From: Candidatus Sericytochromatia bacterium
GTDB taxonomy: Bacteria > Cyanobacteriota > Sericytochromatia > UBA7694
Direction of reading: 5' to 3'
Assembly: GCA_018780035.1 (NCBI GenBank)
Contig: JADMKE010000036.1
Coordinates: 45,405-109,404, forward strand
Length of the DNA stretch: 64,000 bases
In this document: positions 17,233 through 25,901 of the stretch, one piece after another
How the letters are laid out: each line of letters begins with the position of its first letter
Numbering within the stretch: the stretch's first letter is position 1
Program-made: the position numbers and the translations under genes
The notes under the pieces: generated by a model
What the model was told of the DNA's origin: nothing
Databases searched by the model: none
The model's input: the letters and a program-made list of their open reading frames with translations, nothing else

Positions 17233-17682
17233 CTAGAGCAGAGCTTTGCGCAAGCGTTTGACCGCATGCTCCATCTCAACCAGGGCTTCGATGGACTTGA
17301 CGACAGAAGGTTCCACAGCCAGAATTTGAGCCATTTTCTGGACTGCCGCTTTTTCTTCTGTGGCATAAACGCCATCGGCACGGCTGACTTCGATCGCATC
17401 GCGAATCAGCAAGCGGGCACGTTTGCCCCCTTTGGTAAAGTCGGGCAGCAGGGCCTCCAAAGTGGTCGAAGAGGGATCAAAATCTGTAATCGCCTGAATG
17501 GCATCCTCTGAGGCACCCACCCGTTTCAGGCCTTTTAACAGCGCCTGCCACTCAGACTCAGCAATATCTCCATCAGCAGCGATCACCCATTTGAGGGCTT
17601 TGAGATAGTTCAGGGCCTGCTCAGGGGATTTGGGTTGTCTGCCATAACGTTGCTCTACGGCCTGTGTATCGTATTGACTCAT
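17233..17682 (-). CDS. TerB-like helical protein
   Basis: 149 residues, all-helical, with the TerB/DjlA-N-type pattern: LKALKWVIAADGDIAESEW early and IRDAIEVSRADGVYATEEKAAVQKMAQIL later. These are two internally similar half-domains, each with an (A)ADG acidic turn that binds metal in TerB-fold proteins. TerB domains occur in tellurite-resistance and stress-signalling gene clusters, often beside kinases and other domains. That fits the kinase-like fusion encoded 30 nt downstream. ATG 17682 is preceded by AAAGGTGGA; the longer frame to 17727 lacks a binding site. A TATACT box at 17741-17736 may be its promoter. Confidence 0.75.
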   Translation of the reverse strand: MSQYDTQAVEQRYGRQPKSPEQALNYLKALKWVIAADGDIAESEWQALLKGLKRVGASEDAIQAITDFDPSSTTLEALLPDFTKGGKRARLLIRDAIEVSRADGVYATEEKAAVQKMAQILAVEPSVVKSIEALVEMEHAVKRLRKALL

Positions 17683-17802
17683 TTTGAAAATAGTCCACCT
17701 TTGATCTGCTGAATTTAACAGGAACATACGCCTGTAGTATACGCCGACCCAACCCTTCAGAGTCAGATTTAATGATTAAAACTCGGTAAAGCCAGGCAGA
17801 CT

Positions 17803-17815
17803 TTGAACCGTTCAA
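17803..17815. promoter_or_regulatory. Operator-like palindrome between divergent genes
   Basis: TTGAACCGTTCAA is a perfect 6-1-6 inverted repeat. It ends 3 bp before the TATAAT of the 17866 gene, inside the -35/-10 spacer. A dimeric repressor bound here would block that promoter. Confidence 0.5.
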
Positions 17816-17818
17816 GGC

Positions 17819-17824
17819 TATAAT
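17819..17824 (+). promoter_or_regulatory. -10 element of the metalloprotease gene at 17866
   Basis: A perfect TATAAT lies 41 bp upstream of ATG 17866. No good -35 is present, which would fit dependence on an activator, or control through the adjacent palindrome. Confidence 0.5.
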
Positions 17825-17865
17825 CGTTATGAAGACCAATTTATAAGAGGAGACTGTCAGCCACT

Positions 17866-20430
17866 ATGGGAGATATCAAGCGCCTGGGAAGCGGTTTTGC
17901 CCTTTCTTCCTCCTCTCCCATTTTTCGCGGCTCGCTCTCGATGCCCAAAATGACCGTAGGCCAAATCGACATGCCTTCGATCTCACAGAAACAGGTTTTG
18001 GGAAACATCGACAGCCAACAAATGGCGGTGGCCCAGGCCATAGATCAATCTGTCAGAAGTGTCAGCCAGGCCTTTCAGAGCAGCAGTCAGTTTTCAATTA
18101 AAACCGCAGATGGTCGCAGTGTTCCGGCAGCCCGATTTCTGTCCCCCGATGAACTCAAACAGTTGGATCGTCTGCCGCCCCATTTGCAGCGCAAGATTCT
18201 GGATGTCAGCTCTGTGCGTGGCAGCAACAACTCCCAGATTCAAGCCGAGTTAAGCAAAAATATCAAAGCCGTGATTGCAGATCTGGCCGAAGCCAATGAA
18301 CTGACCTTTACAGGAAAAGATGGCAGGGATTGGACCGTACGCAATTTGCTCGATCTGGCCAATGCTGTCAATCAAATGCCCATCAGTCACCGTCAACAGC
18401 TCGAAGGTGTGACCTTTGTGCGGGATGATGAACCTGATTTTGGCTACAAAGACCACGCCCCCGACCTGCTCGAAAAAATGGCCAATAAAATGGTGGCAGG
18501 GCATTATGATTTGCGCACACGTGCTGTGATTCTCTATGATCGTGGCCTGCAAGACAGCTTCCCGGTTTTAGACGCCGATCTGCAACAGAATTTACGCGCC
18601 ATTTCGGCCCATTCCTGTGATTCGTGCAGCAGCCCCAAACTGGATGGGGAATTGCAACAGAGTCTCAATGCCTTGCAGGGCAAAGCCAGCACCAAAGACG
18701 TGGCCAGCCTACAAAAATTACTCAATCCCTATTTGGTTCGAATCAATCAAGCCAAGATTCAAGAAAATGGCCAATGGGGGCCAGCGACCGAAACCGCCGT
18801 CCGTTCAGTTCAAGCCCATCTATTGGACAAATACCTGCAAAACAATTTTCGCCTGAATCCTGCTCAAAAACAGGAATTACAGCAATTGCAACAATTGGCC
18901 ACCTCGCCTCAATTTGGCATGATTACCCGCGTAGTGAGTTTAAAAGACAAAATGCAAAATCTCAGTCAAATTCCCGATCCACAGGTGCAGAAGTTGCTGG
19001 CAGAACTGGCCAAAAGTGAATTTGGCGACGTCTCAACCCAATTTTTGCTCAGGGATATTTCCGACGCCTCTCGCTCCAACCGGCATGTCACCCGCACCGA
19101 AGAAGTGATGATCCACGAAATGGGCCACCATATCCAAATGGGGCTTTCAAACGAAAACGAGTATATTGCCGAATTCAGCAAACTCTCGGGCTGGGTCAAA
19201 CGCGAATCAGGCGAAATCGCAGACGGGTATGTCAACGGCATGATGAGTTCCGAAAACGTGGCTGATGTCTATAACCAACTCGCCTCAAACGGTCAACAAA
19301 AAGACGAAGGGCTTTATACCCCCAAACTCAGTCCCCAAGAGCGCAACCAGGTCTTTGTTACCAGTTACGCGGCCACAGATCCCATGGAAGACTTTGCCGA
19401 ATCGTATAAAACCTTTGTGCTTGATCCGGCGGGGTTGATTGAAGCCTCCCCCGAGAAATTCTTTTTTATCAACTCTCTGCCCACAATTCAAAATTACAAA
19501 GTCGGCAGTGGCATCCGGCAAAGAAGCCACTATACCGAAGAGCAAATCCGCCCCTTTGTCACAACGGCCCTGCGCAATCAATACCGCTTTGAACCCAGCA
19601 AGGTCAATGTCGATACCTTTATCCGCGAACATTTTGAAAATATCGTGGGGGCCAGCCGCTCTAAGCGTCCTTTGAACCTCTCTTCAGATACCATTCTGGC
19701 CGTTTTAGACACCCACAAAGAATTGCTCAAATCGTTAAACCTTGAACATTTGAGCCCACCTACACGGGCAGGAGCCAGGGATCCCGACTTTGCGGTCCTG
19801 CAAGAAATTCATACGCGAACCCAGAATTTGATCGCCGCCAAAGGCAATGCGGGCGAAGCCAGAGATTTTTTCTATTCGTTTACCAATCCCAACGAAATAG
19901 AAAACCGTTTTCCCAAAGCTTCACAGGACTTAAAAACCAATCTCAAAGACCAAAGCTTTGCAGCAATGATGCTGGCAATGGGTAAAATTGGGGGTTATGC
20001 TGCGGTGATCAACCAAGCCAAAAATGTGGATTTTCAAGATCAACAGACCTACAAAGACGCCAAAGACTATTTTTCAACAGCCTTCAAACAGCCCTCAGCC
20101 CTGCTCAGTCGCCAGGTATTGACCCAGGGCTATAACCTGCTGCGCGGGGTAAGCAGCAATTGGGTCAATCCCGAAGATCGCAAGATTGATCCCGCCCGTG
20201 CATTTTTTCAGACCCTTGAAGCAGATCCCGCTGAGGCCTTTCCCGAAGGCTGGTACCTCTTTCCCGAGGAGTTTAAAGAGATGCTGCAAAACAAACGCTT
20301 CCTGCAAGCGGTCTCAGGTGATTCGGGCCGCTACCAGCCCTCTCCTGAGGTGATTCACCAAACCCTCGAAAAAATTGTCGAAATGATCGAATTTAAACGC
20401 GGCCTGGATGCAATGCTGAGCGGCGGCTAG
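17866..20430 (+). CDS. Large signal-less zinc metalloprotease with a peptidoglycan-binding module
   Basis: 854 residues. Residues about 265-330 match a peptidoglycan-binding type 1 module (NGQWGPATETAVRSVQAH is its usual end). HEMGHH starts at residue 417, and DPMEDFAESYKTF supplies Glu508 or Glu512 as third ligand. That long HExxH-to-Glu spacing is seen in lethal-factor-like and related toxin peptidases. Both ends are helical and polar. There is no signal peptide, so export (if any) would need a dedicated system. GAGGAG lies about 11 nt upstream of ATG. The stop overlaps the stop of the minus-strand UPF0175 gene by 4 bp. It could be a cell-wall-targeted effector or an intracellular peptidase. 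Confidence 0.7.
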   Translation: MGDIKRLGSGFALSSSSPIFRGSLSMPKMTVGQIDMPSISQKQVLGNIDSQQMAVAQAIDQSVRSVSQAFQSSSQFSIKTADGRSVPAARFLSPDELKQLDRLPPHLQRKILDVSSVRGSNNSQIQAELSKNIKAVIADLAEANELTFTGKDGRDWTVRNLLDLANAVNQMPISHRQQLEGVTFVRDDEPDFGYKDHAPDLLEKMANKMVAGHYDLRTRAVILYDRGLQDSFPVLDADLQQNLRAISAHSCDSCSSPKLDGELQQSLNALQGKASTKDVASLQKLLNPYLVRINQAKIQENGQWGPATETAVRSVQAHLLDKYLQNNFRLNPAQKQELQQLQQLATSPQFGMITRVVSLKDKMQNLSQIPDPQVQKLLAELAKSEFGDVSTQFLLRDISDASRSNRHVTRTEEVMIHEMGHHIQMGLSNENEYIAEFSKLSGWVKRESGEIADGYVNGMMSSENVADVYNQLASNGQQKDEGLYTPKLSPQERNQVFVTSYAATDPMEDFAESYKTFVLDPAGLIEASPEKFFFINSLPTIQNYKVGSGIRQRSHYTEEQIRPFVTTALRNQYRFEPSKVNVDTFIREHFENIVGASRSKRPLNLSSDTILAVLDTHKELLKSLNLEHLSPPTRAGARDPDFAVLQEIHTRTQNLIAAKGNAGEARDFFYSFTNPNEIENRFPKASQDLKTNLKDQSFAAMMLAMGKIGGYAAVINQAKNVDFQDQQTYKDAKDYFSTAFKQPSALLSRQVLTQGYNLLRGVSSNWVNPEDRKIDPARAFFQTLEADPAEAFPEGWYLFPEEFKEMLQNKRFLQAVSGDSGRYQPSPEVIHQTLEKIVEMIEFKRGLDAMLSGG

Positions 20431-20654
20431 ATTTTAAGACTCAAAGCCGGCGCCACTTCGGGTTCGGCCCGCAGCGGAATTTGGCGGCGCGCAAACAAAC
20501 ACTGCAATTGAAAAGGGCTCAGGCCAGTCATGGCCATAATCTGGCGCAAATTCAAGCGTTTTTGTTCGTAGAGCATCAGGGTGATTTCAAGACTCAGCTC
20601 TTCTTCGGTCATTCCGAGGGTGTGGAGTGTGGCGTCCGAGATATGTAAGCTCAT
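20427..20654 (-). CDS. UPF0175 family small protein
   Basis: 75 residues matching UPF0175: LSLEITLMLYEQKRLNLRQ, then AMTGLSPFQLQCLFARRQIPL, a short helix-turn-helix-like family often annotated as antitoxin-like. No toxin gene is next to it; the neighbours are priA (upstream on the same strand) and the convergent metalloprotease. AGAAGGA precedes the ATG. It may be an orphan antitoxin or a small regulator. Confidence 0.75.
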   Translation of the reverse strand: MSLHISDATLHTLGMTEEELSLEITLMLYEQKRLNLRQIMAMTGLSPFQLQCLFARRQIPLRAEPEVAPALSLKI

Positions 20655-20727
20655 GGCAAGATTCCTTCTCTGTCATCGTATAGGTCTCTATTCCCGATTA
20701 TTAAGAAATGTAAACCTGCTTGTACTT

Positions 20728-23169
20728 TTATAACATGCTGTAGGGGTCAATATCGACCACCAAACGCTGAACCTCTGAGGCGTACTGGCGACTGAGCTTG
20801 TGCAAGAGCGCACGCAAAGCCTGTAATTCGGGAATTTTTAAGAGCAATTGGACCAAAAACAAACTCCGAATCCGCTCAATCGGTGCCGGGCTCGGCCCCA
20901 AAATTTGTAAATCTGCCGGCCCGCGCTGGCGCAAATCTGCCGCAAAGGCCTTTGCCACCTCCATCGCCAGTTCCTGACGGGGATGAACAAAAATCAGGCG
21001 TACCAGTGAACCAAAAGGCGGGTAATGTAAGTCCTGGCGGTGCAATAACTCGTCTTGGGCAAAGGCCGCATAATCATGTTTGATGGCATGGCGAATCGCC
21101 ATATGTTCGGGCGCATAGGTCTGCAAATAGACACGGGCAGGCAAATCTCCCCGGCCCCCACGCCCGGCGGCCTGGGTCAAGAGCTGAAAGGTGCGCTCAG
21201 CAGCCCGAAAATCGGGCAGGTTTAAGGCCAAATCCGCAACCATCAAACCCACCACCGTCACTTTGGGGAAATCCAGGCCCTTGGCCACCATCTGGGTACC
21301 GATCATGATATTGGCCCGGCCAGAGCCAAATTCCTCCAAGAGCTCCAAATGGGCATGTTTGGCACTGGTGGTATCGCGATCGAGACGCACCGTGCGGGCT
21401 GTCGGAAAGAGTTTGTGGGTGAGTTCTTCGAGCTTTTGGGTGCCCAGGCCAAAACTGCGAATGGCATCACTTTGGCATTGGGGACATTTTTTCGGTGGCG
21501 GACAGTGGTAATCACAATAATGGCATTTGAGCCGCTCATCGCTGCGGTGATAAGTCAAACTCACCGCACAGAGGGGGCAATGCAAGGTCTCGCCACAACT
21601 GCGGCAGAGCACAGTGGCCGCATAACCCCGGCGGTTGAGCAGCAGAATGACCTGTTCTTCGCGTTTGAGCGCCTCTTCGATGGCCAGCTTAAGCGGCGGG
21701 CTAAAAGCAGTGGCCTTGCCCTCGTAATTGCGCATATCCACCACACTGACCGGCGGCAGAGGCTGAGAATGAACGCGATTGGGCATTTGCAAATAGGGGT
21801 AATCGCCCTGAATCGCCCGGTAATAGCTCTCCAGCCGGGGAGTGGCACTGCCGAGCAAAACCAGGCCCTTGTTCAGCCAGGCCCGGCCCAGGGCCAAGGT
21901 GCGGGCATCATAGCGCAGGCCATTGTCCTGTTTAAAGCTGGACTCATGTTCTTCATCGATCACGATCAGACGCAGATTTTTGACCGGCGCAAAAATCGCC
22001 GAACGGGCACCCACGACAATGGGTGCTTCGCCATCGCGGATCCGCTCCCACTCGTCGAGATACTCCCCTTCGCCCAGACCACTGTGCAAAATGGCCACTT
22101 GCTCGCCAAAGAAGCCGCGCAGGCGCATCAGCATCATCGGCGTCAGTGAAATTTCGGGCAGCAAAAAAATACAGCCCCCATCCTGCTCAATCACCCGCGC
22201 CATGGTGTGCATATAGACCTCGGTTTTACCGGAACCTGTCACCCCGTGTAAAAGAGCCACGGGTTCGGGCTGGGGTGGGTTTTCCAATGCGGCAAGCAAC
22301 CGCTCTAAAACGGCCTCTTGATCGACAGTCAGGGTCGGGCGCTTTTGCGGCTCACTCGACAGTGACGCCAGGGGAATGCGGCGCAGCCGGGCATTGGAGA
22401 TGTCTACAGCGCCTTTTTCTTCGAGTTTGTTGATCGTGACGGTATTGGTCTCGGCCTGCTCACAGAGTTCGATCAGGGTCAAATAGCCCCCGGCCTGACG
22501 CAAGGTGCGCAAAACACCGGCTTGGCGCGGTGTGAGACCTGTGGGCTCTTTGAGATAACTGACAAAGAGCTGGGTGCGGGGCTGCACTTTGGGGCGCATT
22601 TCGTCATAAATTTCAATCAATTGCTGCTGACGCAGGGTGTCGAGCCAGCCCTGCAAACGGTTGCCAAATTTACGTTTGCAGCCCGTAAAGGTCTTCCAAC
22701 TGGGGGCCGAGGCGATCAGGTATTTGCCAAAATCCACCAAATCAGGCTGCAAGACAAACTCACTTTCCAAGCGGGCCACAAATTCAGCCACAGGCAAGGT
22801 GGGGGCGATCAGGCGGCGAATCGAGCCCGTCAACTGCCGGGGCAGGGCCGTGGCCAATACCTGGCTGAGCGAACAGAGATAATACTGGGCAATCCAATGC
22901 AGCCATTTGAGAAATTTGGGCTCCAGCAATTGCTGCTGAGAGAGACTCTGCAAGGGACGGGCCCGCATCGAGGGCGGGCTTTGGTGCAAACGCACAACAA
23001 AACCCATGCGCAGCCGTGAGCCAAAAGGCACCGTCGCCTGCTGGCCCAATCCAATTTGTTTGCGCAGGCTTTCGGGCACGCTATAGGTATAAATTTCCCG
23101 TTCCACATGGGCGGGCAGATCTTCGATCAAGACGTCGGCAAAAAGGGGAGACGAAACTAAAGCGTGCAT
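20728..23169 (-). CDS. priA: Primosomal protein N' (replication restart helicase)
   Basis: 813 residues with the full PriA plan: an N-terminal 3'-DNA-binding and winged-helix part (about 1-270), Walker A GVTGSGKT, Walker B-type VIDEEH, and a zinc-binding insert with paired CxxC motifs (CRSCGETLHCPLC, CHYC, CPQC). After these come helicase motifs SATPRLESY, GTQMVAKGLDFP and QAAGRGGRGD. It reloads DnaB at stalled forks. Length is slightly above the usual 730-800. The start is ATG 23169. It lies upstream of the UPF0175 gene on the same strand, with a 73-bp gap. Confidence 0.97.
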   Translation of the reverse strand: MHALVSSPLFADVLIEDLPAHVEREIYTYSVPESLRKQIGLGQQATVPFGSRLRMGFVVRLHQSPPSMRARPLQSLSQQQLLEPKFLKWLHWIAQYYLCSLSQVLATALPRQLTGSIRRLIAPTLPVAEFVARLESEFVLQPDLVDFGKYLIASAPSWKTFTGCKRKFGNRLQGWLDTLRQQQLIEIYDEMRPKVQPRTQLFVSYLKEPTGLTPRQAGVLRTLRQAGGYLTLIELCEQAETNTVTINKLEEKGAVDISNARLRRIPLASLSSEPQKRPTLTVDQEAVLERLLAALENPPQPEPVALLHGVTGSGKTEVYMHTMARVIEQDGGCIFLLPEISLTPMMLMRLRGFFGEQVAILHSGLGEGEYLDEWERIRDGEAPIVVGARSAIFAPVKNLRLIVIDEEHESSFKQDNGLRYDARTLALGRAWLNKGLVLLGSATPRLESYYRAIQGDYPYLQMPNRVHSQPLPPVSVVDMRNYEGKATAFSPPLKLAIEEALKREEQVILLLNRRGYAATVLCRSCGETLHCPLCAVSLTYHRSDERLKCHYCDYHCPPPKKCPQCQSDAIRSFGLGTQKLEELTHKLFPTARTVRLDRDTTSAKHAHLELLEEFGSGRANIMIGTQMVAKGLDFPKVTVVGLMVADLALNLPDFRAAERTFQLLTQAAGRGGRGDLPARVYLQTYAPEHMAIRHAIKHDYAAFAQDELLHRQDLHYPPFGSLVRLIFVHPRQELAMEVAKAFAADLRQRGPADLQILGPSPAPIERIRSLFLVQLLLKIPELQALRALLHKLSRQYASEVQRLVVDIDPYSML

Positions 23170-23357
23170 ATTTTAAGTTTACCAGTGGGAACTTGCCCCA
23201 GGATCAAGTCCCCAGGTTAAAATCTGGAAACCTCAGAAATAAAGGGAAAAAGAGCCAAGTTGAGCGAGAAGAAAGCCTCCAAGCCAAAACAAGAATTAAC
23301 CATTTATTAAACTTCGCTTATATCAAATATAAGAATGTTTCTGCCCCGACTTTGCGA

Positions 23358-23363
23358 TATGAT
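23358..23363 (+). promoter_or_regulatory. -10 element of the EF-hand protein gene
   Basis: TATGAT lies 47 bp before ATG 23411 in an AT-rich divergent region shared with priA. No clear -35 was found. Confidence 0.4.
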
Positions 23364-23410
23364 AGACATAAGCTCCAAGTGTTAAAAAAAGCGTAAAGAG
23401 GAATTCAAAA

Positions 23411-24628
23411 ATGACCGGAAGTATTCAATTCTCCAACCAACAGTGGCTCGTTCGTTCCCTCGATAAAAACAACAATAACGTGATGGATGAACTCAAACTC
23501 GATCCCCGCGTCCAAGACAAAGTCGACACAGATAAAAATGGCGAAGTCAGCCGCAATGAATTGACCTCCGCCCTGCAGTCCGACGCCGTCGAAATCAACC
23601 AAGGCGTGATCACCGAAAGCAAAGGCGTTCAGATCTACACCAAAGGTCTGGAAACCCTGAAAAACGTTCACACCACCGCCAGCAATTCTTGGGGCCACGT
23701 CTTCACCCCCAGCTTTTTCCAAGATGACACCGTGGGTGAGCGCTACAACAAACTCGTTGACAGCAATCGCGCTTATACCTCCGCCATCGACCGCCAGGAA
23801 TCTGCCCTGCGCTCGATTCGCGATATGACCGCCAATGCCCCCGATGCCACCTCCCGCGCTCTGCATATTCAAGCCGACACCACCCTGCGCAGTGCCAGCT
23901 GGCGGACCTGGACCGGCACCTTTCAAAACCTGCTCGCCATGGGCAATAGCTCCGATGAGCAAACCGTGCGTCAGATGGAAATGGCCAATACCAATTTCCA
24001 GGCCGCTTTTGAAACCCTCAACAATACCCTGCGCTCGATCGCTGACCAGACCAAAAATCTGCCCGATGTCCAGGCCGCATTAAAAGCCACCGACAATTCC
24101 ATTTCCAAAGCTTTCAGCAATATCACCCAGATTGAAAACGCCAGCATATCTGCTCAGGATGTGGGCAGCAAGCTCGACAAATTGGCCGACGAAACCCAGG
24201 CCAAAGCCACTGGCCGTACTGCTCCTTATGCAGGAGTTGGTGCTGGCATCGGTGCGGTTGCCGGCGCCGCCATCGGATTCTTCGCTGGTGGTAAAAATAT
24301 CAAAGCCGCTGGCATTGGTGCCGGGGTTGGCTTGGCCGCCTCTGCAGGTATCGGCGCTCTGATTGGCAGCAGCATCGACAGCAAGTACAAAGGGGCTGCC
24401 GACGACCTGCGTCAGCTCTCCAGTGAAGTACGCAGCTACAATCCCGCCGCCGAAAAAGGCAAGCTGCTGGATGAAACCCAGAAAACCTACGATGCGATGC
24501 TCGAAGCCCGTGAGCACCACGATCTGGACAATGCCCAGGTCAGCGCCAATAATTTCCGCAGCATCCAGAGCCGCGTGGCTCCTGTTGAAAAACAATCCGA
24601 GCGCATTCTCGGAGCGTACAAAAAGTAA
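23411..24628 (+). CDS. EF-hand / coiled-coil / glycine-zipper protein
   Basis: 405 residues. Two adjacent EF-hands open the protein (DKNNNNVMDEL and DTDKNGEVSRNEL, residues about 17-55), so calcium binding is likely. A helical central region (80-270) follows. Residues about 275-330 form a glycine zipper (GVGAGIGAVAGAAIG, then GIGAGVGLAASAGIGALIG), a pattern that inserts into or spans membranes and is seen in pore-forming and channel proteins. There is no signal peptide. Codons are strongly biased to C-ending forms compared with its neighbours, which suggests high expression. AGAGGA precedes the ATG and a strong terminator follows. Function unknown; a calcium-triggered membrane-active protein is inference. 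Confidence 0.7.
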   Translation: MTGSIQFSNQQWLVRSLDKNNNNVMDELKLDPRVQDKVDTDKNGEVSRNELTSALQSDAVEINQGVITESKGVQIYTKGLETLKNVHTTASNSWGHVFTPSFFQDDTVGERYNKLVDSNRAYTSAIDRQESALRSIRDMTANAPDATSRALHIQADTTLRSASWRTWTGTFQNLLAMGNSSDEQTVRQMEMANTNFQAAFETLNNTLRSIADQTKNLPDVQAALKATDNSISKAFSNITQIENASISAQDVGSKLDKLADETQAKATGRTAPYAGVGAGIGAVAGAAIGFFAGGKNIKAAGIGAGVGLAASAGIGALIGSSIDSKYKGAADDLRQLSSEVRSYNPAAEKGKLLDETQKTYDAMLEAREHHDLDNAQVSANNFRSIQSRVAPVEKQSERILGAYKK

Positions 24629-24663
24629 GAATTTTTTCCCTCCCTCTTTATTAACACTTGAGT

Positions 24664-24694
24664 TGGCCAGTTATGAAACTGGCCATTTTTTTTT
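24664..24694 (+). terminator. Rho-independent terminator
   Basis: TGGCCAGTT (24664-24672) / AACTGGCCA (24677-24685) forms a perfect 9-bp stem with a 4-nt loop, followed by nine T. It terminates the EF-hand gene. Confidence 0.92.
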
Positions 24695-24765
24695 AGGCGG
24701 GCAAAACAAGCTTGCTTGTTCCCAGGCTACAATAGATAAATCCAGCGTTTTCCAGGAGTCTTTTC

Positions 24766-25878
24766 ATGCAAGTATCCAATGGCCCCAACCCCCTGCTTGG
24801 CATCTTGGCTTCGACTGCCGCTCAGCCAACATCGGCTAACCCTGTTCCGTCGGCTGAGCCCGCGTCGAAGCCGGATGTTCATGTTGCCAACCCCGTGATC
24901 AAAGGACAAATTCCTGCCAAATTGGATTTTCAGGCCCTGCCCAGCCAACCGGCTTATGAACAGGCCGTAAAACAATTGGAAAGCCGTGTCGAGGCCGATC
25001 TGGCCCTGCAAAACACAAACAAAACCCAGCCACTGTATTTGCGCCAAAACTACCAATCGCGGCTTTTAACCCAGCCCCAACCCACGGGAAAAGGCACGGT
25101 GGTGCTCTTTCATGGCTATACGGCTGGGCCTTGGCAATTTAAAGAGGCCGAAGAGCTGTTTTTTAAAGCCGGCTATAACGTCTATGTGCCACGCATTCCC
25201 GGCCACGGCTTTATGAAACCCAATGGCACACCCACGGGCGAAAAAATGGTCGACACCTGGGAAGTCAAAACCTATGACGATTTTGTCGCTCAGGTCTATG
25301 CCGATGTCAGCGCCTTGGGCGGCCCGGTGCAGGCCATTGGTCTGTCTGGGGGCGCCAATTTGGCTCTGCGCATGGGCGAGCGCTTCAGCGATCTCAAGTC
25401 TGTCACGGCCATGGCCCCGTATATTGGCCCCGATGACAAGCTCAAACCCACCGATGGCCTCTTACATCTGGTCGATCGCTATACCCCCATCAAATTGAGC
25501 TATTTGCTCGATATGAAAAACTACAATAAAAACACCTGGGTCTCTGCCGACAACCCCATGCCCCATACCCAAGGCACCCTCAACAATGCCTATGCCATGT
25601 TCAGTGTGGGCAGCCGCGTCGACAAGGTGCAGGTGCCAATGCAGGTCTTTACCACCGAAGGGGACGTGCTGGCAGGTGAAAAACCTGTCGAAAAGCTGCT
25701 GCAACGCTCAGGTGGCTTGCAAAAACATGGTTGGTACCATTTTGAGGCCCCCGACAAGGTGCCCCATGCCATGGCCAGCCCGATGCAAAACACCGAACCT
25801 GGCCAGGCCGTGGCCCTCTGGCAAATGGTCTTTGATACCATCGAGCACGGCGAACTCAATACCCGCTTGCCCAAATAG
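24766..25878 (+). CDS. Alpha/beta hydrolase (lysophospholipase/esterase-like)
   Basis: 370 residues. Roughly the first 95 are a variable extension, Ala/Pro-rich at its start. The hydrolase core has FHGYTAGPWQF (oxyanion-side HG), PRIPGHG, nucleophile Ser194 in GLSGGAN, and a C-terminal His334 (KVPHAM); the acid is probably the Asp in TTEGDVLAG. It should cleave an ester or related bond; the substrate is unknown. AGGAG lies 8 nt before the ATG and TACAAT (24728-24733) is a plausible -10. The gene ends 23 nt before the aminotransferase gene, so the two may form one transcript. Confidence 0.8.
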   Translation: MQVSNGPNPLLGILASTAAQPTSANPVPSAEPASKPDVHVANPVIKGQIPAKLDFQALPSQPAYEQAVKQLESRVEADLALQNTNKTQPLYLRQNYQSRLLTQPQPTGKGTVVLFHGYTAGPWQFKEAEELFFKAGYNVYVPRIPGHGFMKPNGTPTGEKMVDTWEVKTYDDFVAQVYADVSALGGPVQAIGLSGGANLALRMGERFSDLKSVTAMAPYIGPDDKLKPTDGLLHLVDRYTPIKLSYLLDMKNYNKNTWVSADNPMPHTQGTLNNAYAMFSVGSRVDKVQVPMQVFTTEGDVLAGEKPVEKLLQRSGGLQKHGWYHFEAPDKVPHAMASPMQNTEPGQAVALWQMVFDTIEHGELNTRLPK

Positions 25879-25901
25879 CCAGAAAATTTGCGAGTCAAGT
25901 T

